DNA from: Marvinbryantia formatexigens DSM 14469
GTDB taxonomy: Bacteria; Bacillota; Clostridia; Lachnospirales; Lachnospiraceae
Reading direction: 5' to 3'
DNA length: 64,000 nucleotides
NCBI RefSeq assembly: GCF_025148285.1
Contig: NZ_CP102268.1
Span: forward strand, 2,025,001-2,089,000
Below the pieces are notes generated by a model that searched no databases, had not been told where the DNA came from, and was given only the letters and a program-made list of their open reading frames with translations. Of the stretch, positions 21,185 to 30,827 are shown in pieces. Positions within the stretch are counted from its first letter, which is position 1, and every line of letters starts with the position of its first letter. The position numbers were made by a program, and so were the translations under genes.

Positions 21185-22534
21185 TCAAGGGTTAATCTTC
21201 TTTATCAGAATGTTAATGGTGTTTTTTACGTTTTCGTTATTTTTTACCTCGTAGGCGATTTTGTCATAGCCGTGGATGACCGTGGAGTGGTCCTTTCCGC
21301 CCATGATTTTGCCGATTTCTTTAAATTGTGTCTGCGTCATTTCCCGGCAGAGGTACATGGCGATCTGTCTGGGGAAGACGATTTCGGAGTTGCGCTTGCT
21401 TCCGGTAAGGTCTTCACGCGAAATGTGGAAATGTTCGCAAATCGTGTTGATAATTAGTTCAGGCGTGATCACACGCTTCTCATCCGGCGAGATAATATTT
21501 TTCAGAGCCTCCTTCGCGGATTCCAGGTCAATCTTGCGCTTGTTGAGGTTCCCGAAAGCGACCACGATATTAAGGGCGCCCTCCAGCTCACGGATGTTGG
21601 ATTTAATATTGGTTGCGATATACTGGATAACGTCGTCATCGATGTGATAACCGTCCAGCTCTTCGCGTTTGCGCAGGATAGCCATACGTGTTTCGTAGTC
21701 CGGCGAGGAAATATCGGCAATCAGGCCCCATTCAAAGCGGGACTTCAGGCGCTCCTCCAGTGTGGACATCTCCTTCGGTGGCTTGTCCGACGAGATAATA
21801 ATCTGCTTGCCGGAGCTGTGAAGGTCGTTGAACGTGTGGAAAAACTCCTCCTGTGTGGATTCTTTTCCGATGATAAACTGGATATCGTCAATCAGCAGCA
21901 CATCGATGCTGCGGTATTTTTCGCGGAATTTGGACATAGCTGTATTATTTCCGCTGCGGATGTTTTCAATGACCTCGTTTGTAAAGGTTTCACTCGTCAC
22001 GTAAAGAACTTTTGTGTCGGGATTTCTTTCTAATATAAAGTGGGCGATGGAATGCATAAGGTGCGTTTTTCCAAGTCCCACGCCTCCGTAGATAAAGAGC
22101 GGATTATAGATTTCCCCCGGAGATTCCGCGACGGCAAGCGAAGCCGCATGGGCAAAATTATTATTTTTTCCCACGACAAACGTATCAAATGTATAACGTG
22201 GATTTAGGTTTGCTTTATCCACATTGACACTCATTTTCTGGGAATCCAGTTTGTCCGCCTCCATCCTGTCCGCATCTTCGGGCAGAATGAATTCGATATT
22301 GCAGTCAAGACCCGTAACCTCTGCGATTGCAACTTTAATAGGAAGAAGATACTTCTTATTAATATACTTTAAGTACATCTGCTGTGAAGAAGCTACTAAA
22401 ATAGAAACCGTATTGTTTTCAAAGCTGTATACTTTCAGAGGCTTCAGCCACGTATCAAACGAAACATAAGTCATTTCATGCTCGGTCTGTACACGTTCTA
22501 AAATTTCCTCCCAGTTTTCCTCGATAATATTCAT
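21185..22534 (-). CDS. dnaA: Chromosomal replication initiator DnaA
   Basis: AAA+ initiator that binds DnaA boxes and melts oriC. From MNIIEENWEEIL the protein has 449 residues: an N-terminal DnaB/SirA-interaction domain, a linker, an AAA+ domain with Walker A (IYGGVGLGKTHLMHSI), Walker B (VLLIDDIQFI) and the arginine-finger region (LKSRFEWGL), and a C-terminal helix-turn-helix with the signature MYLCREMTQTQFKEIGKIMGGKDHSTV. GGAG lies 8 nt before the ATG at 22534; an upstream in-frame start at 22555 would add MFRRRFF and lacks an SD. Confidence 0.98.
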   Translation of the reverse strand: MNIIEENWEEILERVQTEHEMTYVSFDTWLKPLKVYSFENNTVSILVASSQQMYLKYINKKYLLPIKVAIAEVTGLDCNIEFILPEDADRMEADKLDSQKMSVNVDKANLNPRYTFDTFVVGKNNNFAHAASLAVAESPGEIYNPLFIYGGVGLGKTHLMHSIAHFILERNPDTKVLYVTSETFTNEVIENIRSGNNTAMSKFREKYRSIDVLLIDDIQFIIGKESTQEEFFHTFNDLHSSGKQIIISSDKPPKEMSTLEERLKSRFEWGLIADISSPDYETRMAILRKREELDGYHIDDDVIQYIATNIKSNIRELEGALNIVVAFGNLNKRKIDLESAKEALKNIISPDEKRVITPELIINTICEHFHISREDLTGSKRNSEIVFPRQIAMYLCREMTQTQFKEIGKIMGGKDHSTVIHGYDKIAYEVKNNENVKNTINILIKKINP

Positions 22535-23030
22535 GAAAAATCTCCTTCTGAACACAAAAACTCTATGTTAATATTAAACCAAATTAGCAGTTTTCGCAAT
22601 CAAAAGTTTTTGGAGGATATAGAAGATTTACAGTTATTGTTTAAACCAGCCTCAAACACCTGCTGCGACGCGAAGCTGGTCCTGTGGGTTTGAGGCGTAA
22701 AAATGTGATTCAAGTGTGAGCAGATCCCATTCGCGAAGGTTACTGCGAACGGAGTGAACAGTAACGATTAACATAATATATGGGTATAATCCCCACATAA
22801 AGGCTCCTGATGTGTATAAGTAGACAAGTCTGTGCACATAGAAAAAGCACGGAAATACTGCAATCTTAAAAAGTAATCACCAGATTTACACAGAGAATCC
22901 AGAAGTTATCAACAACTTATCAACCAAATGTGGATAACATTACGTCAACCGCAAAAGTTTTGCACATTGTGTGGGCAGAATGGGATAATCCTGTGGAGAA
23001 CTAAGAGTTCGATTTTTGCAGATTTTTTGC
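22535..23030. other. Chromosomal origin of replication (oriC)
   Basis: This non-coding segment separates the divergent dnaA and rpmH operons, and all flanking core genes point away from it. It carries DnaA boxes TTATACACA (22811-22819, minus) and TTATCCACA (22929-22937, minus), and one-mismatch boxes TTATCAACA (22906-22914), TTATCAACC (22917-22925) and TTCTCCACA (around 22992-23000, minus). The spacer is AT-rich close to rpmH. It also holds an inverted repeat GCCTCAAAC/GTTTGAGGC (22649-22657, 22688-22696) and one copy of a dispersed hairpin repeat. Gene order makes the call strong; the exact unwinding element is not resolved. Confidence 0.85.
22739..22765. repeat. Dispersed hairpin repeat, copy 1 (in oriC)
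   Basis: GTTACTG (22739-22745) pairs with CAGTAAC (22759-22765) around a loop containing GAACGGAGTGA. The same core GCGAACGGAGTGA recurs at 26220-26242, 31886-31914 and, degenerate, 31963-31980. All four copies are intergenic. Confidence 0.75.
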
Positions 23031-23059
23031 TTGACTATCGGCTTTTTAGTGAATATAAT
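23031..23059 (+). promoter_or_regulatory. Strong promoter of the rpmH-rnpA operon
   Basis: TTGACT (23031-23036) and a perfect TATAAT (23054-23059) are separated by 17 bp, 83 bp before rpmH. It is next to the DnaA boxes, so DnaA could influence it, as inferred from position only. Confidence 0.8.
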
Positions 23060-23142
23060 TGAAATGATGTTTAAACCTACCCCGTAAGAAAAATTACCAG
23101 TATGTATAGAGATGTGGTAGAAAAAAGGAGGTGCAGTAAGTT

Positions 23143-23277
23143 ATGAAAATGACATTTCAGCCGAAGAAGAGATCCAGATCAAAAGTTCACGGATTCCGTG
23201 CCAGAATGAAAACAGCGGGCGGAAGAAAGGTTCTTTCTGCAAGAAGAGCAAAAGGAAGAAAAGTATTATCCGCGTAA
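23143..23277 (+). CDS. rpmH: 50S ribosomal protein L34
   Basis: A 44-residue, very basic component of the large ribosomal subunit. The sequence [18 protein letters not shown]...[15 protein letters not shown]...KGRKVLSA is unmistakable L34. AAAGGAGG lies 10 nt before the ATG. It is first in the rpmH-rnpA-yidD-yidC-khpB run, facing away from dnaA. Confidence 0.98.
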   Translation: MKMTFQPKKRSRSKVHGFRARMKTAGGRKVLSARRAKGRKVLSA

Positions 23278-23353
23278 ATGAAAACAGGATGATGGCGCCC
23301 GAAATCTCTTCGGGCGCATTTCATATCAAAAATCTGATATGAGCTAGAGGAAT

Positions 23354-23710
23354 ATGATATTTTCAGAGTCGTTAAAAAAGAACCGGGATTTTCAGAATGT
23401 TTACCGTCAGGGAAAATCCTATGCAAACAAATATTTAATCATGTATGCGTTACAGAATGCTGGAACCAGGAATCGCCTGGGAATATCTGTAAGCAAAAAA
23501 GTGGGGAACAGTGTAGTTAGACATCGCATGACAAGACTGGTAAGAGAAAGTTATCGTCTGAATGAATCTGCTTTTCAGGGCGGGTTCGATTTTGTTGTAA
23601 TTGTAAGACCGGCGGCAAAGGAAAAGGGTTATCGTGAAATAGAGAGCGCGCTGATGCATCTCGGAAAACTGCACAGGGTGCTGATTGAAGAAAAAATAGA
23701 AGAGATATGA
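23354..23710 (+). CDS. rnpA: Ribonuclease P protein component
   Basis: Protein cofactor of RNase P, which matures the 5' ends of tRNAs. The 118-residue protein starts with [26 protein letters not shown] and contains the family core [20 protein letters not shown] and [11 protein letters not shown]. Its last four bases overlap the yidD start (ATGA). Confidence 0.97.
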   Translation: MIFSESLKKNRDFQNVYRQGKSYANKYLIMYALQNAGTRNRLGISVSKKVGNSVVRHRMTRLVRESYRLNESAFQGGFDFVVIVRPAAKEKGYREIESALMHLGKLHRVLIEEKIEEI

Positions 23711-23949
23711 AAACAATATTAATCTGGCTGATTCGTTTGTATCAAAAGTATTTATCTCCGTTAAAGAGAGTGCACTGTCCTTATTATCCCACCTGTTCCC
23801 AGTATGGTCTGGAGGCGATTCAGAAGCATGGGGCAATCAAAGGAAGTATTCTGGCCGGGTGGCGGATTTTAAGATGTAATCCTTTTTCACATGGAGGAAT
23901 TGACCCTGTTCCGGAGGAATTTTTATCTTTCAGGAGGAAAAAAGATTGA
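23707..23949 (+). CDS. yidD: Membrane protein insertion efficiency factor YidD
   Basis: A small 80-residue membrane-associated protein that helps YidC-dependent insertion. It shows the family pattern [12 protein letters not shown]...[20 protein letters not shown] and [20 protein letters not shown], with the conserved cysteines. It overlaps rnpA by 4 bp at its start and the yidC start codon at its end. Confidence 0.96.
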   Translation: MKTILIWLIRLYQKYLSPLKRVHCPYYPTCSQYGLEAIQKHGAIKGSILAGWRILRCNPFSHGGIDPVPEEFLSFRRKKD

Positions 23950-25238
23950 AAAACATGTTACTTACAAAAAGTAATGCATTTATTATAGGACCGTTTGCGA
24001 CGGTACTCGGTTTTATAATGAATGGCATTTATTTGTTTCTGGACGGGGCATTGGGCATACAGAATATCGGTATCTGTATCATCCTGTTTACCGTAATCGT
24101 CAATCTGCTTCTGCTTCCGATGACGATTAAAACACAGAAATCATCGAAAATGATGCAGGTCGCGAATCCGGAAATCCAGGCCCTGCAGAAGAAATATAAA
24201 AACAAGACCGACCAGGCATCCCAGATGAAGATGTATGAGGAACAGCAGGCGCTCTATGCAAAGTACGGCATTTCCATGTCCGGACAGTGTCTGCCGCTGC
24301 TTATCCAGTTTCCGATTCTGCTTGCCATGTACCAGGTTATCTGGAAGATTCCCGGATACATCAGCAGCGTGTATAATATCTACACCGAGCTTGTAAACAA
24401 GCTGCTCACTACGAGCGGCGCGCAGGAATTTCTGACGCAGTATGCTTCGCAGGGAAGAGTGGATTTTGAAAAATCCGGTTTTGTGGCGGATACGATTATA
24501 GATGTGCTTTATAATTTTACACCGGCAAACTGGACCGAGCTTGCGGATAAATTTCCAGGTATAGCGGATGTTATAAACAGCACGGCAGAAAACGTAAGAC
24601 ACATTAATTATTTCCTTGGAATCAATATCGCGGATTCTCCGATGTCCATCATCCAGACCGGATGGAGTGAAAAGGATTTTCTGGCGATTATTGTTGCGCT
24701 TGCAATCCCCATTCTGGCGGGTCTTACGCAGTTTCTGAGCACAAAGCTGACGCCGCAGCAGAGCAGCAATACGGGTACAGAAGAAAATACCATGACCAGC
24801 TCTTTAAAGACCATGAATACCATTATGCCGCTGATGTCGGTATTTTTCTGCTTTACGTTTTCCGTAGGTATCGGTATTTACTGGGTGGCTGGTTCCGTAG
24901 TGCGCTGTGTTATCCAGGTTATCGTAAACAGACAGGTGAGCAAGATTGATGTGGATGAGCTCGTAAAGAAGAATCTGGAAAAATACAACGAAAAGCGTGC
25001 AAAACAGGGGCTTCCGCCCGACAGAATCAGCGGTCAGGCAAAAGCAAACCTTAAGAACCTGAAGAATCCGGTTGTGGAAGACGAAGAGGCTGCAAAAGCG
25101 AAGGACGAAAAACGTCTGGAAAACATCAAAAAATCGACGGAGTATTACAATAATACCTCTGCGAAACCGGGAAGTATTGCTGCAAAAGCGCGAATGGTGG
25201 AGCAATACAATGAGAAGAACAATAAAAAGAAGAAGTAG
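23946..25238 (+). CDS. yidC: Membrane protein insertase YidC (SpoIIIJ/OxaA)
   Basis: Inserts and folds membrane proteins with or without SecYEG. The 430-residue protein has the YidC/Oxa1 core: a helix around residues 10-45, the conserved hydrophilic-groove loop ([22 protein letters not shown]), then [18 protein letters not shown], and further helices near [13 protein letters not shown] and [13 protein letters not shown]. The C-terminal tail of about 100 residues is long and basic and may contact ribosomes. The start is TTG at 23946 with AGGAGG 8 nt upstream; the first in-frame ATG is at 23955. Unlike the Gram-negative form it lacks a large periplasmic domain. Confidence 0.95.
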   Translation: MKNMLLTKSNAFIIGPFATVLGFIMNGIYLFLDGALGIQNIGICIILFTVIVNLLLLPMTIKTQKSSKMMQVANPEIQALQKKYKNKTDQASQMKMYEEQQALYAKYGISMSGQCLPLLIQFPILLAMYQVIWKIPGYISSVYNIYTELVNKLLTTSGAQEFLTQYASQGRVDFEKSGFVADTIIDVLYNFTPANWTELADKFPGIADVINSTAENVRHINYFLGINIADSPMSIIQTGWSEKDFLAIIVALAIPILAGLTQFLSTKLTPQQSSNTGTEENTMTSSLKTMNTIMPLMSVFFCFTFSVGIGIYWVAGSVVRCVIQVIVNRQVSKIDVDELVKKNLEKYNEKRAKQGLPPDRISGQAKANLKNLKNPVVEDEEAAKAKDEKRLENIKKSTEYYNNTSAKPGSIAAKARMVEQYNEKNNKKKK

Positions 25239-25252
25239 AGGGAGGTTTTATC

Positions 25253-26206
25253 ATGGATTTTATTACTGTAACTGCAAAAACCGTGCAGGATGCGATTCTG
25301 GAAGCATCCCTTCAGTTAGAGACTTTTCGTGATAATATTGAGTATGAGGTCATTGAAGAAGGAACCTCCGGTTTCTTCGGATTTGGCGGAAAGAAAGCCG
25401 TTATCCGGGCGAGAAAGAAGGTAGCCGTAGAAGATATTCTGAAGGAAGATATTGCGGAAGCACCGAAAAAAACGGAAAAACGGGAATACAAGAGAGAGAA
25501 AAAAGAATTTAAGAGAGATTACAAAGAAACAAAGAGAGAATATAAGGAATTCCGCGGTGAAAAGAAGGAAGAAAGAAAAGAAACGAGAGAAGTAAGAGAG
25601 CCGGAGGTATTCCAGGAAGAGAGAAAACCGGTAAAGAAGGAAGAGACCGCTGCGGAAGTTTCGCCTGTTATGGAGGAGACGGACCGGGAAGAGCGGCATG
25701 AGCGCAGAGTTGCTGTGCTTACTCCCCAGGAACAGGAGGAAGTAAAGAACAGGGCGGAAAAATTCTTAAAAGATGTGTTTGCATCCATCGATATGGAGGT
25801 TGGTGTGGAAACCACATATGCGGATGAGGTGCTGAACGTGGAGCTTTCCGGCGATGAAATGGGCGTCCTGATTGGAAAACGCGGACAGACCCTGGATTCT
25901 CTCCAGTATCTGACAAGTCTTGTGGTAAACAAGGGAAGGTCCGGTTATACGCGCGTGAAGGTGGATACGGAAAATTACCGCAGCCGCAGAAAGGAAACGC
26001 TGGAGAATCTGGCAAGAAACGTTGCATTTAAGGTAAAGAGAACCAGAAGACCGGTATTCCTGGAGCCGATGAATCCGTATGAGAGAAGGATTATCCATTC
26101 TGCGCTTCAGAATGACCCGTATGTGACAACGCACAGCGAGGGAGAAGAGCCCTACCGCAAGGTGGTTGTGACATTAAAGAGAAACAATAACCGCGACAAA
26201 TCCTGA
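25253..26206 (+). CDS. khpB: RNA-binding protein KhpB (Jag, SpoIIIJ-associated)
   Basis: RNA-binding protein that with KhpA affects cell elongation and division in Firmicutes. The 317 residues contain an N-terminal Jag_N domain (VTAKTVQDAILEASLQL, EEGTSGFFGFGGKKAVI), a Lys/Glu-rich low-complexity linker of about 100 residues (about 70-160), a KH domain (LSGDEMGVLIGKRGQTLDSLQYL), and a C-terminal R3H domain (MNPYERRIIHSALQ...TTHSEGEEPYRKVVV). The charged linker is longer than in many homologues. It starts 14 bp after yidC. Confidence 0.95.
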   Translation: MDFITVTAKTVQDAILEASLQLETFRDNIEYEVIEEGTSGFFGFGGKKAVIRARKKVAVEDILKEDIAEAPKKTEKREYKREKKEFKRDYKETKREYKEFRGEKKEERKETREVREPEVFQEERKPVKKEETAAEVSPVMEETDREERHERRVAVLTPQEQEEVKNRAEKFLKDVFASIDMEVGVETTYADEVLNVELSGDEMGVLIGKRGQTLDSLQYLTSLVVNKGRSGYTRVKVDTENYRSRRKETLENLARNVAFKVKRTRRPVFLEPMNPYERRIIHSALQNDPYVTTHSEGEEPYRKVVVTLKRNNNRDKS

Positions 26207-26219
26207 GTAAGATTTGAGA

Positions 26220-26242
26220 TACTGCGAACGGAGTGAGCAGTA
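26220..26242. repeat. Dispersed hairpin repeat, copy 2 (khpB-mnmE spacer)
   Basis: TACTGC (26220-26225) pairs with GCAGTA (26237-26242) around GAACGGAGTGA. It is the same repeat as at 22739 and 31886. The rest of this 186-bp spacer holds a further inverted pair GGGGATG/CATCCCC. Confidence 0.75.
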
Positions 26243-26392
26243 TGAAAAAAGGGGGATGTGTTTTTGTCTGCCGGAATCCGGTGTGCAGGGACGCATCCCC
26301 TGTGTATCATAGGGGATGTACGGCAGAAGAGCTCTCCGGCAGGCTTCCCTGGACCGTATGTCGCAGGCTCATTATAATAGCGGAGGATGTTT

Positions 26393-27766
26393 ATGAATAC
26401 TGATACGATAGCGGCAATTTCCACCGGCATGACCAGCTCCGGTATCGGCATCGTGCGGATAAGCGGGACGGATGCCTTTGCGGTCGCCGACAGGATGTAC
26501 CGGGCAAAATCCGGGAAACGTCTGTCCGATATGCCCTCCCATACGATTCAGTACGGCTTTATCGCGGACGGCTCGGAAATCATCGATGAGGTGCTCGTGA
26601 TGCTGATGCGCGCGCCGAGAAGCTTTACTGCCGAGGATACGGTGGAGATAAACTGTCACGGCGGCGTTTACGCCATGAAGCGGATTCTGGAGCTTGCTGT
26701 AAAATCGGGCGCCAGACTGGCGGAGCCCGGAGAATTTACGAAGAGAGCATTTTTAAACGGCAGAATCGATTTATCACAGGCGGAGGCGGTTATCGATGTT
26801 ATCCAGGCGAAGAATGAATATGCGCTGAAAAGCTCCGTCAGCCAGCTGAAGGGCTCTGTCTTAAAGGTAATCCGCGCGCTGCGTGAAAAGATTATCTATG
26901 AGGTGGCGTTTATCGAATCAGCGCTGGATGACCCGGAGCATATCAGTCTGGACGAATATCCGGAGAGGCTGCAGGAGCAGATACGCCCGATGAAGGAGGA
27001 GCTGGAAAAGCTGATCGCGTCCGCGGAGAACGGAAAACGTATCCGCGAGGGTATCCGTACCGTGATCGTCGGAAAGCCGAACGCCGGAAAATCTTCTCTT
27101 CTGAATGTACTTCTGGGAGAGGAGCGGGCAATCGTGACGGAGATTGCCGGTACCACCAGGGATACGCTGGAGGAGGAAATCCAGATTCACGGCGTCAGTC
27201 TGCAGATTATTGATACGGCGGGCATCCGCGATACGCAGGATACTGTGGAAAAAATCGGGGTGGAAAAGGCGCTGGCATATGCAGAGGATGCGGATCTGAT
27301 TTTATATGTTGCGGACGCGGCGACAGGTCTTGATGAAAATGATATCCGGATTATGGACAAAATCCGTGAGAAAAAGGTGATCGTTCTGCTGAACAAGATG
27401 GATCTGGAGGTCGTCACATCGGAGGAGCAGATAAGAGAAATTCTCAATAAACCGGTCATTCCGGTTTCCGCAAAGGAAGAATCCGGCATAGATATTCTGG
27501 AAAATACCATTAAGGAAATGTTTTATGAGGGTAAGATTTCCTTTAATGATGAGGTTTATATTACGAATATGCGGCAGAAGGCGGCGCTGGAGGCGGCGCT
27601 GGAGAGCCTCTGCAGGGTGGAGGAGAGCATTGCCATGCAGATGCCGGAGGATTTCTTTTCCATCGACCTTATGAGCGCTTATGAGGAGCTTGGAAATATT
27701 ACCGGCGAATCGGTCGGCGAGGATTTGATCAATGAAATATTCGGACGCTTTTGTATGGGAAAATAA
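26393..27766 (+). CDS. mnmE: tRNA modification GTPase MnmE
   Basis: With MnmG it installs the aminomethyl group on U34 of certain tRNAs. From MNTDTIAAIST the protein has 457 residues: an N-terminal tetrahydrofolate-binding domain, a helical domain, an inserted Ras-like GTPase domain (GKPNAGKSSLLN, then AGTTRDTLEE, DTAGIRDTQD and NKMD), and the C-terminal FCMGK with the family's functional cysteine. GGAGG is 6 nt before this ATG, whereas the in-frame ATG six bases upstream abuts the SD and is unlikely. Confidence 0.97.
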   Translation: MNTDTIAAISTGMTSSGIGIVRISGTDAFAVADRMYRAKSGKRLSDMPSHTIQYGFIADGSEIIDEVLVMLMRAPRSFTAEDTVEINCHGGVYAMKRILELAVKSGARLAEPGEFTKRAFLNGRIDLSQAEAVIDVIQAKNEYALKSSVSQLKGSVLKVIRALREKIIYEVAFIESALDDPEHISLDEYPERLQEQIRPMKEELEKLIASAENGKRIREGIRTVIVGKPNAGKSSLLNVLLGEERAIVTEIAGTTRDTLEEEIQIHGVSLQIIDTAGIRDTQDTVEKIGVEKALAYAEDADLILYVADAATGLDENDIRIMDKIREKKVIVLLNKMDLEVVTSEEQIREILNKPVIPVSAKEESGIDILENTIKEMFYEGKISFNDEVYITNMRQKAALEAALESLCRVEESIAMQMPEDFFSIDLMSAYEELGNITGESVGEDLINEIFGRFCMGK

Positions 27767-27849
27767 AGAGCGGATTAAAATGAATTTTAAGGGGAACAGG
27801 CACGATTATATTGTTTTCCGGAAATGAACAGGGCGGAAAGGGGCAGAGT

Positions 27850-29733
27850 ATGAAAAATATTGAGGTATATACGGATATTGTGGTGGTTGGCGCCGGACAT
27901 GCCGGCTGCGAGGCGGCGCTTGCCTGCGCACGGCTTGGTCTTGAAACCATAATGTTTACCGTGAGTGTTGACAGTATTGCACTCATGCCCTGCAACCCGA
28001 ATATCGGCGGCAGCTCCAAGGGACATCTGGTAAGGGAAATTGACGCGCTCGGCGGTGAAATGGGGAAAAATATTGATAAGACCTTTATTCAGTCGAAAAT
28101 GCTGAATAAGTCGAAGGGACCGGCGGTACATTCCCTGCGCGCGCAGGCGGATAAGAAGGATTACAGCTACCAGATGCGAAAAACTCTTGAGAACACAGAG
28201 CATCTGACGATTAAGCAGGCGGAGGTTACGGAGATTATCGTGCAGGACGGAACGCTGAAGGGAGTAAAAACATTCTCCGGCGCCGTTTATTACTGCAGGG
28301 CGTGTATTCTGTGTACCGGCACCTATCTGCGGGCGCGCTGCATTTATGGGGATGTGAGCAATTACACCGGACCGAATGGTCTGCAGGCGGCAAATCATCT
28401 GACGGATTCCCTGAAGGAGCATGGCATCGCGATGTACCGGTTTAAAACGGGAACACCGGCGCGTATTGACGGACGGACGATTGATTATTCAAAGATGGAA
28501 GAGCAGTATGGCGATGAGAGAGTTGTGCCGTTTTCTTTTTCGACAGACCCGGAAGAGGTGCAGATTGACCAGGTTTCCTGCTGGCTGACCTATACAAATG
28601 AAAAAACGCATGAGATTATAAGGGAAAATCTCGACAGGTCCCCGCTGTATTCCGGCATGATCGAGGGGACAGGTCCGCGTTATTGCCCGTCTATAGAGGA
28701 TAAAGTGGTTAAATTCGCGGATAAGAACAGGCATCAAGTGTTTATTGAGCCGGAGGGACGCTACACGAACGAAATGTATGTGGGCGGCATGTCCAGCTCT
28801 CTGCCGGAGGATGTCCAGGTGGCGATGTACCGTTCGGTGCCGGGACTGGAAAAGGCGGAAATTGTGCGGAACGCCTATGCGATCGAGTACGACTGCATTG
28901 ATTCCAGACAGCTTTATCCAACGCTGGAATTTAAGAAGATTTCCGGATTGTTCAGCGGCGGACAGTTTAACGGAAGCTCCGGTTATGAGGAGGCGGCGGC
29001 GCAGGGACTGGCTGCGGGCATTAACGCCGCCATGAAAACGCTTGGCAGAGAGCAGGTGATTTTCGACCGCTCCGAATCGTATATCGGGGTTCTGATAGAT
29101 GATCTGGTGACAAAGGAGAACCGGGAGCCGTATCGTATGATGACCTCGCGCTCGGAATACCGTCTGCTTCTGAGGCAGGATAATGCGGATTTGAGACTGA
29201 CACCGCTGGGACATGAGTTTGGATTAATACCGGATACTGTATACAATATACTATTAGACAAGAAAAAACAAATTGAGGAAGAGACGGATCGTGTGGAAAA
29301 GCTGAAAATCGGCGCTGTGGATAATGTCCAGGAATTTCTGCAGCAGCATGGAAGCACGCCGCTGAAAACGGGTACGACTCTCGGCGAGCTGATTCGCAGA
29401 CCGGAGCTGGATTATGATATGCTCGCTGCGCTCGACCCGGACCGCCCGCAGCTTCTGCGCGGGGTGGCGGAGCAGGTGAATATCAACATAAAGTATGATG
29501 GCTATATCACACGCCAGATGAAGCAGGTGGAGCATTTTAAAAAGCTCGAAAACAGGAAAATACCGGAAGATATTAATTACCGGGATATTCACGGGCTTTG
29601 CATAGAGGCGCAGCAGAAGCTGGAAATGTACCGTCCGGTATCGCTGGGACAGGCTTCCCGGATATCCGGTGTTTCACCGGCGGATATCTCCGTTCTTCTG
29701 GTTTATCTGAAATCCGGCTATGCGAAGCTTTAG
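27850..29733 (+). CDS. mnmG: tRNA uridine-5-carboxymethylaminomethyl modification enzyme MnmG
   Basis: FAD-dependent partner of MnmE in tRNA wobble-uridine modification. The 627 residues begin [25 protein letters not shown] with the FAD dinucleotide fold, followed by the GidA signatures [22 protein letters not shown] and [15 protein letters not shown], and the second signature near [17 protein letters not shown]. The C-terminal helical domain binds MnmE. AGGGG lies 6 nt before the chosen ATG; an upstream in-frame ATG (27811) would add 13 atypical residues. Confidence 0.97.
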   Translation: MKNIEVYTDIVVVGAGHAGCEAALACARLGLETIMFTVSVDSIALMPCNPNIGGSSKGHLVREIDALGGEMGKNIDKTFIQSKMLNKSKGPAVHSLRAQADKKDYSYQMRKTLENTEHLTIKQAEVTEIIVQDGTLKGVKTFSGAVYYCRACILCTGTYLRARCIYGDVSNYTGPNGLQAANHLTDSLKEHGIAMYRFKTGTPARIDGRTIDYSKMEEQYGDERVVPFSFSTDPEEVQIDQVSCWLTYTNEKTHEIIRENLDRSPLYSGMIEGTGPRYCPSIEDKVVKFADKNRHQVFIEPEGRYTNEMYVGGMSSSLPEDVQVAMYRSVPGLEKAEIVRNAYAIEYDCIDSRQLYPTLEFKKISGLFSGGQFNGSSGYEEAAAQGLAAGINAAMKTLGREQVIFDRSESYIGVLIDDLVTKENREPYRMMTSRSEYRLLLRQDNADLRLTPLGHEFGLIPDTVYNILLDKKKQIEEETDRVEKLKIGAVDNVQEFLQQHGSTPLKTGTTLGELIRRPELDYDMLAALDPDRPQLLRGVAEQVNINIKYDGYITRQMKQVEHFKKLENRKIPEDINYRDIHGLCIEAQQKLEMYRPVSLGQASRISGVSPADISVLLVYLKSGYAKL

Positions 29734-29889
29734 TATATGGGAGTCGAGTGGGATGTATATCCCTTAATATGTGAATATTAGGCAGGATTGCGGGTTGCCG
29801 GGGGATAGTAGTATTTGCCTGGCAATGACTGAGATGAAACACGGACCAGAAACGCGGAAAACGGGAAATAGAAGAGAGCGGATTGATAT

Positions 29890-30675
29890 ATGACAGAACA
29901 TGAATTAGAAAATAAAATAATGCATGAAAATAAAGGAAAAATAATAAATAAATCAGATAATATATACGGTTTGGAACAATTTGCAGATGACTGCAGGGAG
30001 ATGGGGATTGACTTATCACAAAAACAGCTCCTGCAATTTGAGAAGTATTATGAACTTTTGATAAAGTGGAATTCGCTTATGAATCTGACGGCAATTACGG
30101 AGCATGAGGAAGTGTTGAAAAAACATTTTCTGGACAGTCTGTCGATTGTGAAGACAGTGGATATGACAAAAATCCACACGCTGATGGATGTCGGGACAGG
30201 AGCAGGCTTTCCGGGAATTCCGTTAAAAATAAGTTATCCACATTTGAAGGTGGTTTTACTCGATTCCCTGGGGAAAAGAGTAAAGTTTTTGAATCATGTG
30301 ACGGAGGAGCTTGGTCTGGAAGATATATCTGCAATTCATGGCAGGGCGGAGGATTTTGCGAGGCAGGAGAAGTATCGTGAAAGCTTTGATCTCTGTGTAT
30401 CCAGAGCAGTTGCCAATCTTTCATCATTGAGCGAATATTGTATACCATATACAAAAAAGAACAATCTGTTTATCTCTTATAAATCCGGAAAAGTTGAGGA
30501 GGAGCTGGATGCTGCAAGGCGGGCAGTTTCGCTGCTTGGTGGAAAAGTCGAGAAAGTATGCAGGTTTATGTTGACAGATGCCGGGGAGAGAGCGCTGGTT
30601 GTTATCCGCAAGGAAAAGTCTACGCCAAAAAAATATCCCAGAAAAGCAGGACTTCCCGCAAAAGAGCCATTATAA
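29890..30675 (+). CDS. rsmG: 16S rRNA (guanine-N7) methyltransferase RsmG
   Basis: Methylates G527 (E. coli numbering) of 16S rRNA using S-adenosylmethionine. The 261 residues include the family start region QLLQFEKYYELLIKWNSLMNLTAI, the SAM-binding loop DVGTGAGFPGIPLKI, and DLCVSRAVANLSSLSEYCIP. The N-terminus is about 20 residues longer than usual and lysine/asparagine-rich, and the SD is weak, so the true start may be internal. A terminator follows. Confidence 0.95.
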   Translation: MTEHELENKIMHENKGKIINKSDNIYGLEQFADDCREMGIDLSQKQLLQFEKYYELLIKWNSLMNLTAITEHEEVLKKHFLDSLSIVKTVDMTKIHTLMDVGTGAGFPGIPLKISYPHLKVVLLDSLGKRVKFLNHVTEELGLEDISAIHGRAEDFARQEKYRESFDLCVSRAVANLSSLSEYCIPYTKKNNLFISYKSGKVEEELDAARRAVSLLGGKVEKVCRFMLTDAGERALVVIRKEKSTPKKYPRKAGLPAKEPL

Positions 30676-30776
30676 AGAATAATATGATGTTGGGGTCAAA
30701 CGCCTTGAATATGATGCCTGCAGATTGTGACCGAGTAGCTAGTTCTTTAGGGTAACCTGAACATTATGATATAGAG

Positions 30777-30824
30777 AAATCCACATATTTTCCAGAAACA
30801 GGAAGAATATGTGGATTTCTTTTT
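30777..30824. terminator. Bidirectional rho-independent terminator between rsmG and the hydrolase gene
   Basis: AAATCCACATATT (30777-30789) pairs with AATATGTGGATTT (30806-30818), with an extra TTCC/GGAA pair inside and a T-run after it (TTCTTTTTCTTTT). An A-run precedes it, so it can serve the convergent gene as well. Confidence 0.85.
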
Positions 30825-30827
30825 CTT

